A stretch of 64,000 nt of DNA from an uncultured Gammaproteobacteria bacterium. Lineage in GTDB: Bacteria > Pseudomonadota > Gammaproteobacteria > Nitrosococcales > Methylophagaceae. Each line of letters opens with the position of its first letter. Positions within the stretch are counted from its first letter, which is position 1. Made by a program: the position numbers and the translations under genes. The notes under the pieces were generated by a model, which saw only the letters and a list, made by a program, of their open reading frames with translations, was not told the DNA's origin and did no database searches. Positions 8,167 through 16,857 of this stretch are shown here, one piece after another. The stretch lies in assembly GCA_905479985.1 (NCBI GenBank), contig CAJQOM010000006.1, forward strand, positions 57,580 through 121,579. The letters run 5' to 3'.

Positions 8167-8415
8167 TTATTTTTTCTTTCCCTTTTGAGCTAGTGCACTA
8201 CCAGCAGCACTTTTAGATGCTTTACTTGTACGTCCATCTCGGAGAGTTTTAGATGCCGAAGTTGCAGCTTTTACTGATGTTTGCTTTTTCGGAGAATTTT
8301 TTTGGGATAGTGCACTTCCTGCAGCTGATTTCGATGCTTTACCAGTCGACTTGCTAGTCAGGGTTTTCGATGCCTTACTAGCAGCTTTCTTACTTGTAAC
8401 TTTTTTATTAACCAT
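8167..8415 (-). CDS. Lysine/serine/alanine-rich duplicated-repeat basic protein
   Basis: 82 aa from the ATG at 8413-8415, which has GGAG seven bases upstream; a TTG one codon earlier is less likely. The protein is extremely basic and of low complexity, histone H1-like in composition. It holds a duplicated unit: ASKTLTSKSTGKASKSAAGS followed by ALSQ, and later ASKTLRDGRTSKASKSAAGS followed by ALAQ. I have seen the SKTLRDGR..SKASKSAAGSALAQ type of motif in small bacterial proteins of unknown function. It may bind nucleic acid, but that rests only on charge. The YaaC-like gene follows after 41 bp. Confidence 0.65.
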   Translation of the reverse strand: MVNKKVTSKKAASKASKTLTSKSTGKASKSAAGSALSQKNSPKKQTSVKAATSASKTLRDGRTSKASKSAAGSALAQKGKKK

Positions 8416-8440
8416 CAAATTTCTCCATAAATTTAATTAC

Positions 8441-8466
8441 AAAAAAGCCAGCAAAAGCTGGCTTCT
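8441..8466 (-). terminator. Rho-independent terminator of nrdAB
   Basis: On the minus strand AAGCCAGC, a TTTT loop and GCTGGCTT are followed directly by a T-run. It sits 14 bases past the nrdB stop codon. Confidence 0.85.
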
Positions 8467-8479
8467 TAATCTATTCACG

Positions 8480-9673
8480 CTAATCCCACTTCAACGCGCC
8501 ACCGGTTTGATACTCGGTGACTTTGGTTTCGAAGAAGTTTTTCTCCTTCCGCATATTGGCTTGTTCATCTAGCCATGGCAGGGTGGCTTCGGCGCCGGGG
8601 AAGGGCGTTGCATGGCCGAGTTGTTTGGCACGGCGGTTGGCGATAAAGCGGAATTGGCCGAGATGGTTTTCTTTTGAATAGCCTAAAATCGGATCACGCA
8701 AGATATAACTAGCGTAAATCTCTTCGGCGGCGTCGGCTTCTTCCCACATTTGTTGCACTTTACGGGGGTCGAGTTTGACGTTTTCTTCTTTAATAATTTG
8801 TTTCACAACACGAATACCAAAAGAGGCATGCAGTACTTCATCACGCATAATGTATTGCAGTTGTTCGGCAGTGCCTTTCATCAGGCCACGACGTTGTAGG
8901 GCAAAGATCGGGCTAAAGCCGTTGTAGAACCAACAGCCTTCAAAGATACCGCCAAAGAAGGTATAAGCCATGACGAAGTTTTCTAGCTCGTCTTTATCAC
9001 GTAAATCAATATCACTACGTAGGATTGAATCCAAACGGCTATTCGCTAGTTGAATCTTTTGATTGATCTCTGGCACCACGCGATAGCGATTGTAGATTTC
9101 GCTTTGGTCTAGGCCAATGGTTTCAATACAGTGTTGGTATGTCCAGGTATGCAAAGCTTCTTCATACACTTGGCGTGCTTGATAGATTTGCAGTTCGGGC
9201 GCTGACATTTTTTCCATCACCGCTAGGCCAATATTACGCATGGCGAGAATATCGGAGGTAGTGAGGTAAGACAGCACGTTTTCATAAACATGACGTTCTT
9301 CCATCGTCAGGTTATGACGGTAGTCGTGAACATCTTGTGCCATATTGATATCAAGCGGCGTCCAATGGTTTTTATTGGCATTGAGGAAATATTCCCATGC
9401 CCAGGGATATTTAAACGGCGCGAGCTGATTAATATCCGTCATGCCATTGATGACACGCTTATCGTCTGGGTTGACCGGCGCAATATTGGCAGTGGGTAAA
9501 GAAGACACACTGGCTGAGTCAGGTTCTGGCACAGAAGGGGGCATAGCCACTGATGTTGGCTCATTGGCTGCCGGCGCTGTTTCTACCGCTGGCGTACTGT
9601 CTGAAACCGTCGCAGCTGGCCCAGCTTCATTGTCAGTAGCTGACTCTTCTAATGGATTATCCCAATCTAACAT
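8480..9673 (-). CDS. nrdB: Ribonucleoside-diphosphate reductase class Ia, beta subunit
   Basis: The start chosen is the ATG at 9671-9673, which overlaps the nrdA stop (TAATG) and yields 397 aa beginning MLDWDNPLEES. An upstream in-frame ATG six codons earlier lies inside nrdA. The protein carries the diiron/tyrosyl radical core of the R2 subunit: EERHVYENVLSYLTTSD, EALHTWTYQHCIE with the E/H iron ligands, GGIFEGCWFYNGF, and RDEVLHASFGIRVV with the second EXXH. Residues about 5-70 are a low-complexity Ala/Pro/Thr extension absent from short R2 proteins. With NrdA it reduces NDPs to dNDPs for DNA synthesis in the cytoplasm. The stop-start overlap implies translational coupling. Confidence 0.96.
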   Translation of the reverse strand: MLDWDNPLEESATDNEAGPAATVSDSTPAVETAPAANEPTSVAMPPSVPEPDSASVSSLPTANIAPVNPDDKRVINGMTDINQLAPFKYPWAWEYFLNANKNHWTPLDINMAQDVHDYRHNLTMEERHVYENVLSYLTTSDILAMRNIGLAVMEKMSAPELQIYQARQVYEEALHTWTYQHCIETIGLDQSEIYNRYRVVPEINQKIQLANSRLDSILRSDIDLRDKDELENFVMAYTFFGGIFEGCWFYNGFSPIFALQRRGLMKGTAEQLQYIMRDEVLHASFGIRVVKQIIKEENVKLDPRKVQQMWEEADAAEEIYASYILRDPILGYSKENHLGQFRFIANRRAKQLGHATPFPGAEATLPWLDEQANMRKEKNFFETKVTEYQTGGALKWD

Positions 9674-12510
9674 TATTGACATGCCTCGCAATCAGGTTCG
9701 AGAATCGAACAGGCTTGAGGTGCATCTAAACCTTCACCTAACACCAGTTCGTCTGTTGGACTTGCTGCCGGTACGGCGGCAATGGTTTGCATTGGTTTTG
9801 AACTACTGGTTTTCTCAGCCGCTGTCGCGCCCATAGAACGGAGATAGTAGGTTGTTTTCAAACCGCGTATCCAAGCCAGTTTGTACAAGTTATCCATGGT
9901 TTTACCTGATGGTTCAGCCATGTATAAGTTCAAGCTTTGACCTTGGTCAATCCATTTTTGACGACGTGATGCCGCTTCAATTAACCAACGGGCATCCATT
10001 TCAAAGGCGGTAGTGTAAAGCGCTTTTAAGTCATCTGGAATACGGTCGATTTGTTGTAGGCTACCATCGTAGTATTTCAGATCGTTGATCATCACGTCAT
10101 CCCATAAGTTGAGCGCTTTTAAGTCAGCGACCATATAAGGGTTAATGACGGTGAACTCACCTGACAAGTTCGATTTCACAAACAAGTTTTGGTAGGTAGG
10201 CTCAATCGATTGGCTGACACCACAAATATTTGAAATAGTGGCTGTTGGGGCAATCGCCATCGTGTTGGAGTTACGCATGCCTTGTTCTTTCACTTTGGCG
10301 CGTAATCTATCCCAATCGAGGGTTTGGCTATCATCTTGTTGCAGGTATTGACCGCGTGCTTCTTTCAAGAGGGCAATAGAGTCGATAGGCAGTATGCCTT
10401 GGCTCCATAAACTACCTTGGTAAGAACTATAAGCGCCACGTTCTGCTGCTAAATCAGATGACGCTTCGATGGTGCAGTAACTGACCGCTTCCATTGAGGT
10501 ATCAGCAAATTGCACAGCGGCTTCCGTGCTGTACGGCAGGCGCATTTTGTAGAGCGCATCTTGGAAGCCCATAATGCCAAGACCGACAGGGCGGTGCTTA
10601 AGATTAGAGTTACGCGCTTGCGGCACACTGTAATAGTTGTACTCAATGACGTTATCTAACATCCGCATTGCCGTTGTGACAGTCCGCTTGACTTTGTCTA
10701 AATCTAATTTTCCGTCAACAACATGTTGTGGCAAGTTAACCGAACCTAAGTTACAGACCGCGATTTCGTCGTTTGAAGTATTCAAGGTGATTTCAGTACA
10801 TAGGTTTGAACTATGGACGACACCCGCATGTTGTTGTGGACTACGGATATTACAAGGATCTTTAAATGTGACCCAAGGATGACCGGTTTCAAACAACATG
10901 CCTAACATTTTGCGCCATAAGTCATTGGCTGGCATGGTTTTGGTGTTACGAATCTCACCGCGCGCGGCTTTGGCTTCGTAAGCAATATAGGCTTCTTCAA
11001 ATTTAAGCCCAACCAGATCATGTAAATCACTGACTTCTTCAGGTGAGAATAAAGTCCAATCACCATCTTCAGCAACCCGCTTCATGAATAAATCAGGGAT
11101 CCAGTTAGCCGTGTTCATATCATGAGTACGACGACGATCATCACCGGTGTTTTTACGCATATCGAGGAATTCTTCGATATCGATGTGCCATGTTTCTAAG
11201 TACGCACAGACGGCACCTTTACGTTTACCACCTTGGTTAACGGCAACAGCCGTGTCATTGGCGACTTTCAAGAACGGCACGACACCTTGTGACTTACCAT
11301 TGGTGCCTTTGATATGAGACCCGAGACCACGAACACGCGTCCAGTCATTACCCAAACCACCGGCATATTTAGACAACAGAGCATTATCACGCATGGCGTT
11401 ATAAATACCGCTCAAATCATCAGGCACGGTAGTGAGGTAACAAGATGATAGTTGAGGACGTAATGTACCGGCATTGAAGAGCGTGGGTGTACTGCTCATA
11501 AAGTCGAAAGACGACAATAAGTTGTAGAACTCAATCGCACGTTCTTCACGGTTAATCTCATTAATCGCGAGACCCATTGAAACACGCATATAGAACGCTT
11601 GCGGCAACTCAAAACGGACGTCGTTTTGGTGAATGAAGTAACGGTCATAGAGTGTTTGCAGACCCAAATAGGTGAAGCTAAAGTCATTTTCAGGTTTAAG
11701 CGCATTACCCAGTCTGTCTAAATCGTATTGGGCTAATTCAGGGGTTAATAATTCATGGTCAATCGCACGATGAATGTAGTGTTTGAAGTAATCAGCGTAT
11801 TGCTCAGCCATTTCACCTTGTGACGCATGGCGTGGGCTGTCATAAACATAGCTTAATGCTTCACGACGAATGCCATCCATTAAGAGCCTTGCAGCGACAG
11901 TACTATAATCGGGATCTTTTTCGATAAAAGTACGGGCAGCCATGACTAAACCTTTTTCGACATCCGCTTCGTTAACGCCGTCAAATAGGTTTTGTTGAGT
12001 ATCACGTAAGATGGCAGCACCATCAACAGAGTCAACGCCTTCGCAAGCTTCGCTAATCAAGTGTTGTAGGCGAGCGATATCGAGTGGCACACGGCTACCA
12101 TCGGCGAGTGTGACGTTGAGATTGTTATCACTGACTAGGCTAGGGTGTTTCTCTTCTTCTTCAGCCCGTTTTTGTGATTGAGATTCACGATACAACACAT
12201 AAGCACGGGCCACTTTATATTCGCCTTCACGCATTAAGGCGAGCTCGACTTGATCTTGAATCAATTCAATATGAACGGTGCCCGTCTCTTCTAAACGGCG
12301 GTTTAGATTGCTGACGATTTGTGCCGTAATCTTAGCGACGATTTCATGGATTCGGCCACTGTCTTGTGCTGAATCACCTTCAACGGCTAAGAAAGCCTTG
12401 GTGACGGCGACAGCGATTTTGTTGCCGTCAAAAGGGGTCAGTTGGCCATTACGGCGAATGACTTGGTATTGAGAGTCAGGAGAGGTTGTTGCGGTTGCTT
12501 CGTTAGCCAT
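9673..12510 (-). CDS. nrdA: Ribonucleoside-diphosphate reductase class Ia, alpha subunit
   Basis: I place the start at the ATG 12508-12510 (MANEATATTSPDSQ...), giving 945 aa, with AAGG about ten bases upstream. The open frame extends 74 codons further up, but that part is non-coding in character and contains the promoter and operator. An N-terminal ATP-cone (YQVIRRNGQLTPFDGNKI) is present, and a second ATP-cone-like unit seems to lie at about 125-215 (DGSRVPLDIARLQHLISEAC). The catalytic barrel holds the active-site SSCYLTTV, the NLCTEI..N..AVCNLGSVNL block and MAIAPTATISNI. The C-terminal redox tail ends in CEACQ (CxxC). The enzyme pairs with NrdB, encoded immediately downstream. Confidence 0.97.
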   Translation of the reverse strand: MANEATATTSPDSQYQVIRRNGQLTPFDGNKIAVAVTKAFLAVEGDSAQDSGRIHEIVAKITAQIVSNLNRRLEETGTVHIELIQDQVELALMREGEYKVARAYVLYRESQSQKRAEEEEKHPSLVSDNNLNVTLADGSRVPLDIARLQHLISEACEGVDSVDGAAILRDTQQNLFDGVNEADVEKGLVMAARTFIEKDPDYSTVAARLLMDGIRREALSYVYDSPRHASQGEMAEQYADYFKHYIHRAIDHELLTPELAQYDLDRLGNALKPENDFSFTYLGLQTLYDRYFIHQNDVRFELPQAFYMRVSMGLAINEINREERAIEFYNLLSSFDFMSSTPTLFNAGTLRPQLSSCYLTTVPDDLSGIYNAMRDNALLSKYAGGLGNDWTRVRGLGSHIKGTNGKSQGVVPFLKVANDTAVAVNQGGKRKGAVCAYLETWHIDIEEFLDMRKNTGDDRRRTHDMNTANWIPDLFMKRVAEDGDWTLFSPEEVSDLHDLVGLKFEEAYIAYEAKAARGEIRNTKTMPANDLWRKMLGMLFETGHPWVTFKDPCNIRSPQQHAGVVHSSNLCTEITLNTSNDEIAVCNLGSVNLPQHVVDGKLDLDKVKRTVTTAMRMLDNVIEYNYYSVPQARNSNLKHRPVGLGIMGFQDALYKMRLPYSTEAAVQFADTSMEAVSYCTIEASSDLAAERGAYSSYQGSLWSQGILPIDSIALLKEARGQYLQQDDSQTLDWDRLRAKVKEQGMRNSNTMAIAPTATISNICGVSQSIEPTYQNLFVKSNLSGEFTVINPYMVADLKALNLWDDVMINDLKYYDGSLQQIDRIPDDLKALYTTAFEMDARWLIEAASRRQKWIDQGQSLNLYMAEPSGKTMDNLYKLAWIRGLKTTYYLRSMGATAAEKTSSSKPMQTIAAVPAASPTDELVLGEGLDAPQACSILEPDCEACQ

Positions 12511-12558
12511 ATTGAGTAAACCTTGCGTAATATGCGTTGTGTTATTAAAACAAGACAA

Positions 12559-12606
12559 CCACAAGCTGTAGTGGTCTGTCAGAACATAAACCACAAGATA
12601 GTGTGT
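12559..12606 (-). promoter_or_regulatory. Pair of putative NrdR boxes upstream of nrdA
   Basis: Two 16-bp sites on the plus strand, CCACAAGCTGTAGTGG (12559-12574) and CCACAAGATAGTGTGT (12591-12606), begin exactly 32 bp apart, about three helical turns. NrdR is known to bind tandem palindromic 16-bp boxes at 30-32 bp spacing upstream of ribonucleotide reductase genes and to repress them. Position, length, sequence and spacing all fit. The nrdR gene itself is not in this window. Confidence 0.8.
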
Positions 12607-12713
12607 TTTTTCAGAAATGGCAAGCCATTTTCTGTGGACTATTTGTGGGCAAATTGTGGATAACTTTTGGCGACAATCTCGCAAGCAAGGCGGGGCGGGC
12701 TTTGGTGACAAAT

Positions 12714-12756
12714 GACAAAAAATTCCACCCACTGAAAAATATTTTCAGCGGGTGGG
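12714..12756 (-). terminator. Rho-independent terminator of bcp
   Basis: Long near-perfect hairpin at 12725-12755 (CCACCCGCTGAAAA against TTTTCAGTGGGTGG on the minus strand), followed by AATTTTTTG. It lies just after the bcp stop and insulates nrdA from bcp. Confidence 0.85.
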
Positions 12757-12762
12757 GAAAAG

Positions 12763-13230
12763 CTATAAAGCGTTAACGGCGTCCAACACTTCTTCTAAAT
12801 GGGTCTTAACTTTGACGTTACGCCATTCTTGGCGCAATACACCGGTTTTATCAATCAAAAAAGTGCTGCGCACAATGCCCATATATTCGCGGCCGTAATT
12901 CTTTTTTAACTGGATAACATCAAAAACTTTACAAGCGAGTTCTTCTTTGTCGGAGAGTAATTCAAAAGGAAAGTTTTGTTTGGCTTTAAACCCTTCGTGT
13001 ACGCGCACACTGTCGCGAGAAACACCGACAATAATGGTGTCTTTAGCCGTGAAGGCATCAATATGATCACGAAAGCTTTGACCTTCTAATGTGCAGCCGG
13101 GCGTATTATCTTTAGGGTAGAAATAGATAACAATGTTTTTACCTTGCTGTTCAGAAAGGCGAAAAACAGTGTCACCCGTACTAGGGAGTTCAAAATCGGG
13201 GACAACTTGGTCTAGTGCGGCGTGTTGCAT
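12763..13230 (-). CDS. bcp: Thioredoxin-dependent thiol peroxidase (Bcp/PrxQ)
   Basis: The start is set at ATG 13228-13230 (MQHAALDQVVPDFELPSTGD), preceded by AAAGGA; this gives 155 aa, the normal Bcp length. An in-frame ATG 16 codons upstream lacks support. The active site is YFYPKDNTPGCTLEGQSFRD: peroxidatic Cys in PGCT, with Glu in place of the resolving Cys five residues on (C-T-L-E-G), i.e. a Prx with no adjacent resolving Cys. It reduces hydrogen peroxide and organic peroxides using thioredoxin. It is divergent from dapA, as in many gammaproteobacteria, where bcp and dapA are neighbours. Confidence 0.93.
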   Translation of the reverse strand: MQHAALDQVVPDFELPSTGDTVFRLSEQQGKNIVIYFYPKDNTPGCTLEGQSFRDHIDAFTAKDTIIVGVSRDSVRVHEGFKAKQNFPFELLSDKEELACKVFDVIQLKKNYGREYMGIVRSTFLIDKTGVLRQEWRNVKVKTHLEEVLDAVNAL

Positions 13231-13348
13231 GAAACAATCCTTTTTATAACCGAATCGAAAAAAGCACACCATACACAATCATCAGGGATCTTGTCATCTT
13301 GCCTTGGTCAACGTACCATTGCGGTTTATTTTTCGGAGATGTGCGGTC

Positions 13349-14227
13349 ATGTTTAGTGGCAGTATGGTAGCACTTGTCACGCCTATGCGAGCTGATGGCT
13401 CGATCGATAGTGACAGCCTGCACAATTTAGTTGAGTTTCATATCGACAGTGGGACTGACGCGATTGTTGCCGTCGGTACAACAGGCGAGTCAGCGACGTT
13501 AACGGTCGCGGAACACTGCGATGTTGTTGGCCAAGTGGTTAAGCAAGTGAATGGGCGTGTTCCTGTCATTGCTGGCACTGGCGCTAATTCAACGTCTGAA
13601 GCCATTGAACTTAGTCAATACGCTAAGGATTTAGGCGTTGATGCGGTCTTGTTAGTGACACCTTATTATAATAGGCCAACACAGGAAGGCTTATATCTGC
13701 ATTATAAGGCGATTGCTGAAGCGGTCGACATCCCCCAAATTTTATATAATGTGCCAAGCCGAACGGCCTGTGACTTATTACCTGAAACAGTTGCGCGGTT
13801 AGCTGAGATTCCGAATATTATCGGTATTAAAGAAGCGACAGGCGATATTAGTCGTGTCGAACAAATAAATACCTTATGCAATACAAAATTGGAACTCTAC
13901 ACCGGTGAAGATGCCAATACCGTAGACTTTATCGTCGCAGGCGGGCAGGGTGTGATTTCTGTGACTGCGAATGTGGCGCCGGCAGCGATGCATGAGATGT
14001 GTGCAGCAGCATTAGACGATAATATTGTTAGAGCACGACAAATTAATAATGATTTGGCTTTATTACACCAAAGCTTATTTGTAGAAGCGAATCCGATTCC
14101 CGTGAAATGGGCATTAACTGAAATGGGTAAAATTCCAGCAGGTATTCGTCTGCCAATGACCGTTTTATCGGACAGATATCATCAGCCAGTGCGCGACGCA
14201 CTCGTGGCTGCCAAAGTATTAAATTAA
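13349..14227 (+). CDS. dapA: 4-hydroxy-tetrahydrodipicolinate synthase
   Basis: 292 aa from the ATG at 13349, with TCGGAG upstream; the start 15 codons earlier is unlikely because DapA proteins begin MF.GS.VAL. It condenses pyruvate with aspartate semialdehyde in lysine/diaminopimelate synthesis. Visible signatures are GTTGESATL, the VTPYYNRPTQEGLY segment with the catalytic Tyr, YNVPSRTACDLLPET, and the Schiff-base lysine in IIGIKEATGD. The downstream lipoprotein gene starts 2 bp after the stop, so the two are co-translated, as in the Escherichia coli dapA-bamC pair. Confidence 0.97.
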   Translation: MFSGSMVALVTPMRADGSIDSDSLHNLVEFHIDSGTDAIVAVGTTGESATLTVAEHCDVVGQVVKQVNGRVPVIAGTGANSTSEAIELSQYAKDLGVDAVLLVTPYYNRPTQEGLYLHYKAIAEAVDIPQILYNVPSRTACDLLPETVARLAEIPNIIGIKEATGDISRVEQINTLCNTKLELYTGEDANTVDFIVAGGQGVISVTANVAPAAMHEMCAAALDDNIVRARQINNDLALLHQSLFVEANPIPVKWALTEMGKIPAGIRLPMTVLSDRYHQPVRDALVAAKVLN

Positions 14228-14229
14228 TA

Positions 14230-15282
14230 ATGAGTGAAATTAACAACATGAATGTTAATCGTATTAAACAGACAGCAGTAGCCATCGTATTGGCGAGTAT
14301 TGTCTCAGGGTGTAGCTCAATAGCAGCGTTAGATGACATCGTTGAGGATAATAGTCAGAAATACCAAAAAGCAACGGTATTGCCACCATTAGATGTACCG
14401 CCGGATTTAAGTGCATCACGTATTAATGATGAGTTTGCTGATAAAGACGATGGGTCGAACTATACCGAATATGCAAATTCTGCTGAGGATCCATTGGCAG
14501 CTAAATACAATGTAGCGCCGAGTACCAAGCCAGCATTAATAGGTGAAGGCACATTGCGTCATTTGGTCGTCTATGGCCAATCAGATGAGATTTGGCAGCG
14601 TATGATCGCATTTTGGGGCAGCAATGAAATTGCTGTTAACCGCCAAGACCAAACCATTGGTTTAATGGACACCGTTGAAGATGCTGATGGCTATGCCTAT
14701 CGAACACGTGTTGAAGCAGGTGATGTGCCCAAGACATTTAAGATGTATATCAGTGCTGCAAACTTCAATGCTGATGAGCAAAAAAATGAAGGCAAGCTAA
14801 GACAATTGGCTGACTATATGGGGACAATCCAACGTCAAGAGCGTCAGCAACAAGCATCAGTACAACAACAAAACAAGCCGTTAACCGTTATAACAGACAT
14901 TAACGCGGTGATAGTCGACGAAGCCAGTGATCACCAAGCGCTAAAAGTCGATCGTAACTTTGAACAAGTTTGGCGTGGCATTGGCCGTATTATCGACAGC
15001 AAATATTTTGTTGTTCAGGATCGTGAACGTGATAAAGGCGTGTACTTTGTGCAATACCTTGATCCTTTTGTACTCGCTAAAGCAGGCGATGACAGTATGT
15101 TAAGTTCATTGGCATTTTGGCAAGATGAAATGGATAAAACACCTGAGTTGTTTTATTACATTAAATTAATAACGGATGAGGATGACACTAAGGTCATTAT
15201 CAAAGACATTGATCAAGTCAGAACATCATCAGCATCAGCACGTCGCTTATTACGTCTTATCCAGGAAGAATTGGTCCGATAA
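14230..15282 (+). CDS. bamC: Outer-membrane assembly lipoprotein BamC (NlpB)
   Basis: 350 aa. The lipoprotein signal at about 8-28 ends in the lipobox IVSGC, so the mature protein starts at the Cys of CSSIAALDD. After it comes the flexible region that contacts BamD (VLPPLDVPPDLS near residues 54-66, the most conserved stretch of BamC). Two helix-grip domains follow, one centred on LRHLVVYGQSDEIWQRM and one on LKVDRNFEQVWRGIGRII. It is a subunit of the BAM complex that inserts outer-membrane beta-barrels. A second ATG six codons in is an alternative start. It lies in an operon with dapA upstream and the metallo-beta-lactamase gene downstream (TAATG overlap). Confidence 0.93.
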   Translation: MSEINNMNVNRIKQTAVAIVLASIVSGCSSIAALDDIVEDNSQKYQKATVLPPLDVPPDLSASRINDEFADKDDGSNYTEYANSAEDPLAAKYNVAPSTKPALIGEGTLRHLVVYGQSDEIWQRMIAFWGSNEIAVNRQDQTIGLMDTVEDADGYAYRTRVEAGDVPKTFKMYISAANFNADEQKNEGKLRQLADYMGTIQRQERQQQASVQQQNKPLTVITDINAVIVDEASDHQALKVDRNFEQVWRGIGRIIDSKYFVVQDRERDKGVYFVQYLDPFVLAKAGDDSMLSSLAFWQDEMDKTPELFYYIKLITDEDDTKVIIKDIDQVRTSSASARRLLRLIQEELVR

Positions 15283-16043
15283 TGCGGTTTGCCTCTCTTG
15301 GCAGTGGTAGCCGAGGTAATGGGACATTAATATCACAAGGCGATACAACCTTATTAGTTGATTGCGGTTTTTCGGCTAAGGAAGCTGAAAAACGGTTGCA
15401 ACAGATGGGGCACACTGCGGCCGATTTAACCGCAATTGTGGTGACGCATGAACATGCCGATCACATTAGCGGTGTCCGTGTGTTAGCCCGTAAATATCAA
15501 TTGCCCGTTTACGCGACTGCTGGAACGGCGGGATGTTTAGCCGCTGATGTGGCTGATTATATTCATGAATTTAGTTGCCATGAACAGTTTGAAATTGATG
15601 ATATTGAGGTGTCGCCATTTCCTGTGCCACACGATGCCCGAGAGCCAAGCCAGTTCGTTTTTGGAAATGGTAAGGTAAAAGTAGGGCTATTAACGGACGT
15701 CGGGTCGATTACACCTGTCATTGAACAAGCGTTATCAGGGTGTCAGGCCTTATTACTGGAAGCAAACCATGATCTGACCATGTTGGATAACGGTGACTAT
15801 CCAGATCATTTAAAATACCGGGTATCGGGCAAAATGGGCCATTTGAATAATGTGCAATCGAGCAGCCTACTTAAAAAAATCGATACCAGCCAGTTACAAC
15901 ATATTATGGCGATGCATTTAAGTGAAAAAAATAATCATCCAGATATTGTTACAACAGCATTTTCAGAGGCATTAAATTGCCAACAAGATTGGATTGGCAT
16001 AGCCGATCAAGCATTAGGATTTACTTGGCGAGACATAACTTAA
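15282..16043 (+). CDS. MBL-fold metallo-hydrolase (YycJ/WalJ-like)
   Basis: 253 aa. The N-terminus FASLGSGSRGNGTLI is typical of the YycJ-type metallo-beta-lactamase-fold family. The metal-binding signature is THEHADHISG (HxHxDH); later ligands lie in PVPHDAREP and LEANHDLTML. Family members include exonuclease-like enzymes and the WalJ/VicX protein. In gammaproteobacteria this gene commonly lies between bamC and purC. Substrate unknown; a phosphodiesterase or nuclease is the likely class. It is translationally coupled to bamC. Confidence 0.88.
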   Translation: MRFASLGSGSRGNGTLISQGDTTLLVDCGFSAKEAEKRLQQMGHTAADLTAIVVTHEHADHISGVRVLARKYQLPVYATAGTAGCLAADVADYIHEFSCHEQFEIDDIEVSPFPVPHDAREPSQFVFGNGKVKVGLLTDVGSITPVIEQALSGCQALLLEANHDLTMLDNGDYPDHLKYRVSGKMGHLNNVQSSSLLKKIDTSQLQHIMAMHLSEKNNHPDIVTTAFSEALNCQQDWIGIADQALGFTWRDIT

Positions 16044-16074
16044 AACCAAGTTGAGATAACAAGAGAGAACAACA

Positions 16075-16785
16075 ATGGAAAAAAGACAAGAGTTATTTGC
16101 AGGTAAGGCGAAAAGCGTCTATAAGACAGATGATGAAGATTTCGTTATTCTCAGTTTTCGTGACGATACTTCTGCATTTGATGGCGAAAAAGTCGAACAA
16201 CTCAGCCGTAAAGGCGAAGTGAATAATAAGTTCAACGCCTTTATTATGGAATATTTACAGAAGGCAGGTATTCCAACGCATTTTGAGCGTCTGTTGAACG
16301 CCAATGAGTCTTTAGTGAAAAGCATGGACATGATGCCCGTTGAATGCGTGGTTCGGAATGTCGCTTCAGGGAGCTTATGTCGTCGTTTGGGCGTTGAAGA
16401 TGGCCTTGAGCTGAATCCGCCCGTGTTTGAGTTTTTTCTGAAAGATGACGCCTTACACGACCCCATGATAAACGAATATCATATCGAGACATTTGGCTGG
16501 GCAAAAGCCAGTGATGTCGAAACAATGAAAAGCCTGACCTTTAAAGTTAACGATGCCCTAAAAAAACTATTTTCTGACGCGGGCATGATCCTAGTCGATT
16601 ACAAATTAGAATTTGGCCTATTTAAAGGTAAAGTCATCCTAGGTGATGAATTTAGCCCAGATGGTTGTCGCTTATGGGATGCTGAAACCAATAAAAAACT
16701 AGATAAAGACCGTTTCCGTCAAGGCCTTGGCGGCGTGATTGAAGCGTATGAAGAAGTTGCCTTACGGATAGGTGTACCGCTTTAA
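16075..16785 (+). CDS. purC: Phosphoribosylaminoimidazole-succinocarboxamide synthase
   Basis: 236 aa, matching the short bacterial SAICAR synthase. It couples CAIR to aspartate with ATP in purine synthesis. Visible motifs are [12 protein letters not shown] (nucleotide loop), [28 protein letters not shown], and LVDYKLEFG with [13 protein letters not shown]. Clear AGAGA ribosome site at 16062-16066. It is the last gene of the dapA operon and is followed by a bidirectional terminator. Confidence 0.98.
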   Translation: MEKRQELFAGKAKSVYKTDDEDFVILSFRDDTSAFDGEKVEQLSRKGEVNNKFNAFIMEYLQKAGIPTHFERLLNANESLVKSMDMMPVECVVRNVASGSLCRRLGVEDGLELNPPVFEFFLKDDALHDPMINEYHIETFGWAKASDVETMKSLTFKVNDALKKLFSDAGMILVDYKLEFGLFKGKVILGDEFSPDGCRLWDAETNKKLDKDRFRQGLGGVIEAYEEVALRIGVPL

Positions 16786-16808
16786 ACAACTAATAACCTT
16801 TAGACATA

Positions 16809-16837
16809 AAAAAGCCGCGATTAAACGCGGCTTTTTG
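16809..16837. terminator. Bidirectional terminator between purC and the PEP-CTERM gene
   Basis: AAAAAGCCGCG and CGCGGCTTTTT flank an ATTAAA loop. The A-run and T-run make it functional on both strands, serving the convergent genes. Confidence 0.9.
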
Positions 16838-16857
16838 TTAAATATTTAGATTTAAAA

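Noticed and set aside
12511..12732. 74-codon N-terminal extension of nrdA
   Set aside because: The extension has no family similarity, covers the NrdR boxes, and the internal ATG has a ribosome site and the normal NrdA start.
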